DNA of 64,000 bases from Sphingobium lactosutens DS20. Lineage in GTDB: Bacteria; Pseudomonadota; Alphaproteobacteria; Sphingomonadales; Sphingomonadaceae. Shown here piece after piece: positions 60,763 through 64,000 of this stretch (positions are counted from its first letter, which is position 1; every line of letters starts with the position of its first letter). The stretch spans positions 1 through 64,000 of the forward strand of contig NZ_ATDP01000036.1 in assembly GCF_000445105.1 (NCBI RefSeq). Reading direction: 5' to 3'. The notes beneath the pieces were generated by a model. The model was given only the letters and a program-made list of their open reading frames with translations. It did no database searches and was not told the origin of the DNA. A program made the position numbers and the translations under genes.

Positions 60763-61642
60763 GGCTCTGTTGCAAAGATTGGCGGCAGTCAGAGGTAGGC
60801 TGTCGCTCTGCGCCGATCAGGCGGCTGCTGCGAAATGGTGGTTGAGCATGCCCATGGCCTCCGTCAGCGCCGAGGGCCCAATGCCAAAAGCTCTCTCCAC
60901 AAGGCGCACCTCGCCCCTGATGCCGGGCTGCAGGCACCAGGGGCGAGCCTGTCCTTTGCGCAGGGCTCGCATGACTTCGAATCCCTTGATCGTGGCATAG
61001 GCCGTGGGGATCGATTTGAAACCGCGCACCGGCTTGATCAGTATCTTGAGCTTTCCGTGATCGGCCTCGATCACGTTATTGAGATACTTCACCTGCCGGT
61101 GGGCCGTCTCCCGGTCCAGCTTTCCTTCGCGCTTCAATTCGGTGATCGCTGCACCATAGCTCGGCGCTTTGTCGGTATTGAGCGTGGCAGGCTTTTCCCA
61201 GTGCTTCAGGCCTCGCAGGGCCTTGCCCAGGAACCGCTTCGCTGCCTTGGCGCTGCGGGTCGGCGACAGGTAGAAATCGATCGTGTCGCCCCGCTTGTCG
61301 ACTGCCCGGTACAGGTAGGTCCACTTGCCCCGCACCTTGACGTAGGTTTCATCCAGGCGCCAGCTCGGATCAAAGCCACGCCGCCAGAACCAGCGCAGCC
61401 GCTTCTCCATCTCCGGGGCGTAGCACTGGACCCAGCGATAGATCGTCGTATGGTCGACCGAAATGCCGCGTTCCGCCAGCATTTCCTCAAGGTCGCGATA
61501 GCTGATCGGATAGCGACAATACCAGCGCACCGCCCACAGGATCACATCACCCTGGAAATGGCGCCACTTGAAATCCGTCATCGTTCCGTCCGTCCAATCT
61601 CCGCCAAGCATGCTCAAGCTTCACGATTTTTGCAACAGAGCC
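60763..61642 (-). mobile_element. IS6100 (IS6 family), complete, 880 bp
   Basis: Terminal 14-bp inverted repeats GGCTCTGTTGCAAA (60763-60776) and TTTGCAACAGAGCC (61629-61642) bound exactly 880 bases, the known length of IS6100, with one transposase gene on the minus strand. The 8 bases to the left (CTCCGGCG) and right (CGAAATCG) do not match, so there is no target-site duplication. This points to a recombination or deletion event at this copy. Confidence 0.95.
60817..61617 (-). CDS. tnpA: IS6100 transposase (IS6 family, DDE type)
   Basis: A transposase that moves IS6100 by a replicative, cointegrate-forming route. The reading has 266 residues; the usual IS6100 start MTDFKWRHF is 12 residues in, at about 61581. 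Visible are the helix-turn-helix GISVDHTTIYRWV and the DDE catalytic sites in WRLDETYVKV, LNTDKAPSYG and NNVIEADHGKLK. The gene is intact, so the element is likely active. Confidence 0.95.
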   Translation of the reverse strand: MSMLGGDWTDGTMTDFKWRHFQGDVILWAVRWYCRYPISYRDLEEMLAERGISVDHTTIYRWVQCYAPEMEKRLRWFWRRGFDPSWRLDETYVKVRGKWTYLYRAVDKRGDTIDFYLSPTRSAKAAKRFLGKALRGLKHWEKPATLNTDKAPSYGAAITELKREGKLDRETAHRQVKYLNNVIEADHGKLKILIKPVRGFKSIPTAYATIKGFEVMRALRKGQARPWCLQPGIRGEVRLVERAFGIGPSALTEAMGMLNHHFAAAA

Positions 61643-61643
61643 C

Positions 61644-61730
61644 GAAATCGCGCCCAAGCGGCTCGAAGCCCTGCCGGCCTGCCGCTTCTGTATCGGCTGC
61701 GCCGAGCGGGCGGACGAGGCGAACGCCTGA
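61644..61730 (+). pseudogene. 3' fragment of a DksA/TraR-type zinc-finger gene
   Basis: Immediately after IS6100, 28 codons read RLEALPACRFCIGCAERAD and then stop. The ALPACRFCIGCA stretch, with paired cysteines near the C-terminus, is the tail of DksA/TraR C4-type proteins. The upstream part is missing because IS6100 abuts it. Together with the DUF305 truncation it shows that the IS joined two formerly separate genes. Confidence 0.5.
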
Positions 61731-61781
61731 ACCGAGGTGTCGCGCCACTTGCCAAGAGCGGCCAAAAGAGCTGCTTGCCGT

Positions 61782-62318
61782 TCACAAGGGCTCAGGCCCT
61801 GACCAGTCGGGCCGGGTCGGCATATTTCCGTCCGGGCGCCTGCGCAGGTCGATCGCTCGTCCGCCCGATCGAGAAAAGGTCATGAGCGCGGCTACTGTTT
61901 CGTAGGACGTGTTAGGCCCAAAGAATTCGGCGGTCCCGTGCCACTTCTGTCCCTCGACCAGCTTCAGGCGGTAAGTACCTGAAGGCACCGGCACCCTGAC
62001 GTGGTGCCCGGCGGCGACGTAGATCGACATGAGGTGGCGATCGCTCGCGGGGTCGAACAGTTGGACGACGGCATTGGCGCGGCTGGCCGTGATCGTCAGC
62101 GAGCTGGTGATCGCGCGCCCGTCTAGCAGCTTCGAGATGGTGACCGATCCTGTTTCAGGAAACGGCTTGCCTGGCAGTAGATCCGGAAAGAGCCCGTCAC
62201 GCTGGGCCATGCCGTAAAGCGGGATCAGCGTGAGCAACAGACTGAGGCCATAGACCAGGAGCTGACGCCGGCTGCTATGATTGGTGACACGCCTCGAAGA
62301 GGAGACCCGGATCGGCAA
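61782..62318 (-). CDS. Membrane-anchored protein of unknown function, 5' end fused to IS21 DNA
   Basis: A 178-residue reading with one N-terminal membrane anchor (about residues 20-38, [17 protein letters not shown]) and a beta-rich soluble part ([41 protein letters not shown]). The first dozen codons are antisense to the istB fragment, so the natural start was probably lost and this may be a slightly shortened gene. I do not recognise the family. Confidence 0.5.
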   Translation of the reverse strand: MPIRVSSSRRVTNHSSRRQLLVYGLSLLLTLIPLYGMAQRDGLFPDLLPGKPFPETGSVTISKLLDGRAITSSLTITASRANAVVQLFDPASDRHLMSIYVAAGHHVRVPVPSGTYRLKLVEGQKWHGTAEFFGPNTSYETVAALMTFSRSGGRAIDLRRRPDGNMPTRPDWSGPEPL

Positions 62319-62601
62319 GGGCGGGACCCTGGCGGCGCAGCTGTCGCGGCTCGACCTGATCGTGCTCGACGAGCTCGGTTATCTGCCGTTCGCCCGCTCC
62401 GGAGGGCAGTTGCTGTTCCACCTCATCAGCAAGCTTTATGAGCGCACCAGCGTCATCATCACCACCAACCTCGCCTTCGGCGAGTGGCCTACCGTCTTCG
62501 GTGATCCCAAGATGACCACGGCGCTGCTCGACCGCGTCACCCACCACTGCGATATCATCGAGACGGGCAACGACAGCTGGCGCTTCAAAAACCGCAGCTG
62601 A
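62281..62601 (+). pseudogene. istB (IS21-family helper ATPase), 5'-truncated
   Basis: The last 100 or so residues of an IstB protein are present: [18 protein letters not shown] (Walker B), [12 protein letters not shown] and [18 protein letters not shown]. The N-terminal Walker A half and the whole istA transposase are missing. It is a dead remnant. Confidence 0.85.
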
Positions 62602-62776
62602 CCGCCACCTTCGGCCCCTTCAAAAATCTATCTTGCGCTGCGCGCGCCTCCGGTCGGGCTACGCCCGCCCTCCGCCGCACGCAGCGCAAGGCGACCTTCA
62701 ACTAACCGGCATCATATCCGAAAAGGGGGTCCCTCTTCGACGCCGATAGGGGGTCCCTTTTGAACGCCGTTTGACA
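62602..62776 (+). repeat. Right end of an IS21-family element with tandem terminal repeats
   Basis: Two near-identical 21-base repeats beginning GGGGGTCCCT lie at 62725-62745 and 62749-62769, followed by TTTGACA ending at 62776. Multiple terminal repeats and a final ACA are typical of IS21-family ends. The gap between istB and these repeats is non-coding. Confidence 0.7.
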
Positions 62777-62779
62777 GCC

Positions 62780-64000
62780 ATGCACTATCTGGGAATGGAA
62801 GCGGTCGAAATGCCGGCCCACATGGCGTGGTCGACCACTTATGTCATCGTTTCAATCGTGTTCGCGATACTGCCGATGATCCCAGCGCTTACTTTGACGC
62901 TGGACAGGCGGAGCGCCGCGAGCGGTGTCGCAGCCGGGATGCTGATCGTCTCGGTGATCCTGCTGCTTCACTTCACCGGGATGGCGGGGATCACGTTGGT
63001 CCCCGACCGCTTCGAAACGCCTCAGGGAGGGCTTCTTTCCTCCTCCGGTCTCGCGGCGACGGTCGCCGGCGCTGCTATCGCCGTCCTTGGCCTTTGCTTC
63101 ATCACGGCGTCGAACAGCCGGCGAACCCGCGCGGCGATCGACGCGAGCGAGCGCGAGTTCAAGATTCTCGTGCAGGGTATCAGCGACTGCGCGATCTATA
63201 TGCTCAGCAAGGATGGAAAGGTCGCATCCTGGAATGCTGGCGCTGCCCGTCTCAAGGGCTACTCACGCGAGGAAGGCATCGGCCTTGAACTCGCAGCCTT
63301 CTACTCTGCGGAAGACTGCCAGGCAGGGCTTCCGGCCCGGGGTATCGAAACCGCCAGACGCAACGGGAAGTTCAACGCCGAAGGATGGCGTTATCGCAAG
63401 GACGGCAGTCGCTTCTGGGCGCATGTGACGATCGAAGCGGTACATGACGACCAAGGCGTGTTCCACGGGTTTGCGAAGATCACGCGGGACATGTCCCGCA
63501 TGAAAGAAGATCAGGAGTCGTTGAAGGAGGCCACCGCCAAGCTCGATGCAGCGCTCACCAACATGCACCAAGGCCTTTGCATGTTCGACGGGAACCAGCG
63601 GCTCGCGCTGGCGAACGAGCGCGCCGCCGCGCTCCTGGGACTGGAGAAGATCCCTGAGTTCGTCGGCCTGGAGTTCGAGCATTTCGTCTGGCTGGGCGTG
63701 CGGCAGCGCGATGCGCAGGAGCCTTCCGAGGCGCTTTACCAGGATGCCTTGAGCCGGCACCGCGCCTGCATCGCCGATCCCGCTGGTGGAGCCGTGGTCG
63801 TCCCGTTCGCCGACGGTCGGACGCTGTCGATTGCGCACCGGCCAATGCCGGAGGGCGGATGGGTCACGACGATCGACGATATCACCGACCGCCGCCAGGC
63901 GGAGCAACGCATTGAGCACATGGCGCTGCACGATGCGCTGACAGGCCTGCCGAACCGTTTCAGCTACTCCGACAGGCTCGATACCGAGCTCGCGCGCGCC
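62780..64000 (+). CDS. MHYT-PAS-PAS-GGDEF signalling protein, truncated at the 5' end and by the window
   Basis: An open frame of 407 codons running off the window. It begins inside an MHYT sensor domain (MHYLGMEAVEM and LLHFTGMAGI, with three transmembrane segments left of the usual seven). It continues with two PAS-like domains (about residues 120-250 and 255-370) and enters a GGDEF domain (HMALHDALTGLPNRF). Such proteins make or degrade cyclic di-GMP. The IS21 remnant ends three bases before the first codon, so the first MHYT repeat and the native start are missing and the protein is probably non-functional. Confidence 0.8.
   Translation, partial: MHYLGMEAVEMPAHMAWSTTYVIVSIVFAILPMIPALTLTLDRRSAASGVAAGMLIVSVILLLHFTGMAGITLVPDRFETPQGGLLSSSGLAATVAGAAIAVLGLCFITASNSRRTRAAIDASEREFKILVQGISDCAIYMLSKDGKVASWNAGAARLKGYSREEGIGLELAAFYSAEDCQAGLPARGIETARRNGKFNAEGWRYRKDGSRFWAHVTIEAVHDDQGVFHGFAKITRDMSRMKEDQESLKEATAKLDAALTNMHQGLCMFDGNQRLALANERAAALLGLEKIPEFVGLEFEHFVWLGVRQRDAQEPSEALYQDALSRHRACIADPAGGAVVVPFADGRTLSIAHRPMPEGGWVTTIDDITDRRQAEQRIEHMALHDALTGLPNRFSYSDRLDTELARA

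Noticed and set aside
62725..62769. Two 21-base repeats considered as the start of a CRISPR array
   Set aside because: There are only two copies with a 3-base gap, and they lie at an IS21 end where such repeats are normal.
1..64000. tRNA genes, rRNA genes or an obvious integration site
   Set aside because: No cloverleaf-type arms with a CCA-end context or rRNA signature were noticed, and no direct-repeat pair flanking the element could be seen inside the window.

Overview
The window is GC-rich DNA from an alphaproteobacterium, most likely a sphingomonad (Sphingobium/Sphingomonas/Novosphingobium group). The pointers are a sphingomonad-like virB/traG transfer operon preceded by luxI-luxR and a PhyH dioxygenase, a copABCD copper island, and an intact IS6100. 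It reads as part of a conjugative plasmid or integrative conjugative element carrying accessory cargo. No rRNA, tRNA or CRISPR array was seen.

Layout: (1) 1-2610, mobilisation: a MobC-like accessory protein and a relaxase, then an AbiEi-type antitoxin whose toxin partner survives as only about a dozen codons. (2) 2610-27750, a defence island: a stand-alone AAA ATPase, then on the minus strand a two-operon 7-deazaguanine DNA-modification/restriction (Dpd) system. The modification operon runs dpdC-like, dpdB-like 2, dpdA, dpdB-like 1, queE, queD, queC. The restriction operon runs dpdE, F, G, H, I, J, K, D. (3) 27943-40879, a complete virB/traG-type transfer operon read right to left: trbM-like, virB1, B2, B3, B4, B5, eexN, B6, B7-like, B8, B9, B10, B11, virD4/traG and an LPD7 protein. 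(4) 40929-44883, a quorum-sensing block: two tandem luxR genes, luxI, a PhyH-family dioxygenase and a divergent winged-helix regulator next to a perfect 12-bp inverted repeat. (5) 44875-50073: an isoprenylcysteine-methyltransferase-like membrane protein, a DUF2933 protein, and a three-gene operon of beta-CASP nuclease, AMP/thymidine phosphorylase and PRPP synthetase. (6) 50196-51271: a decayed small gene and an orphan FixJ-type regulator. (7) 51298-60762, copper island: MerR-type regulator, P1B ATPase, copD, copC, a CnrYXH-like sigma cassette, the multicopper oxidase CopA, CopB, and a DUF305 gene cut by IS6100. (8) 60763-64000, a scrambled end: IS6100, a DksA/TraR fragment, an unknown membrane-anchored protein, an IS21 remnant, and a 5'-truncated MHYT-PAS-GGDEF gene running off the window.

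How the parts work together: QueD, QueE and QueC should supply preQ0. A DpdA-type transglycosylase with DGQQR partners would insert it into DNA, and the DUF6884/YaaA-like protein may convert it to the amide. The DpdE-K and DpdD proteins (SNF2, RecQ-like and DEAD/H helicases, an ATPase, a phospholipase-D nuclease and others) would attack unmodified DNA. The quorum-sensing genes directly precede the transfer operon, which suggests density-controlled conjugation. Assignments of DpdC, DpdD, DpdG, DpdH and DpdI rest mainly on gene order and size. DpdA, E, F, J, K and QueC/D/E rest on visible motifs.
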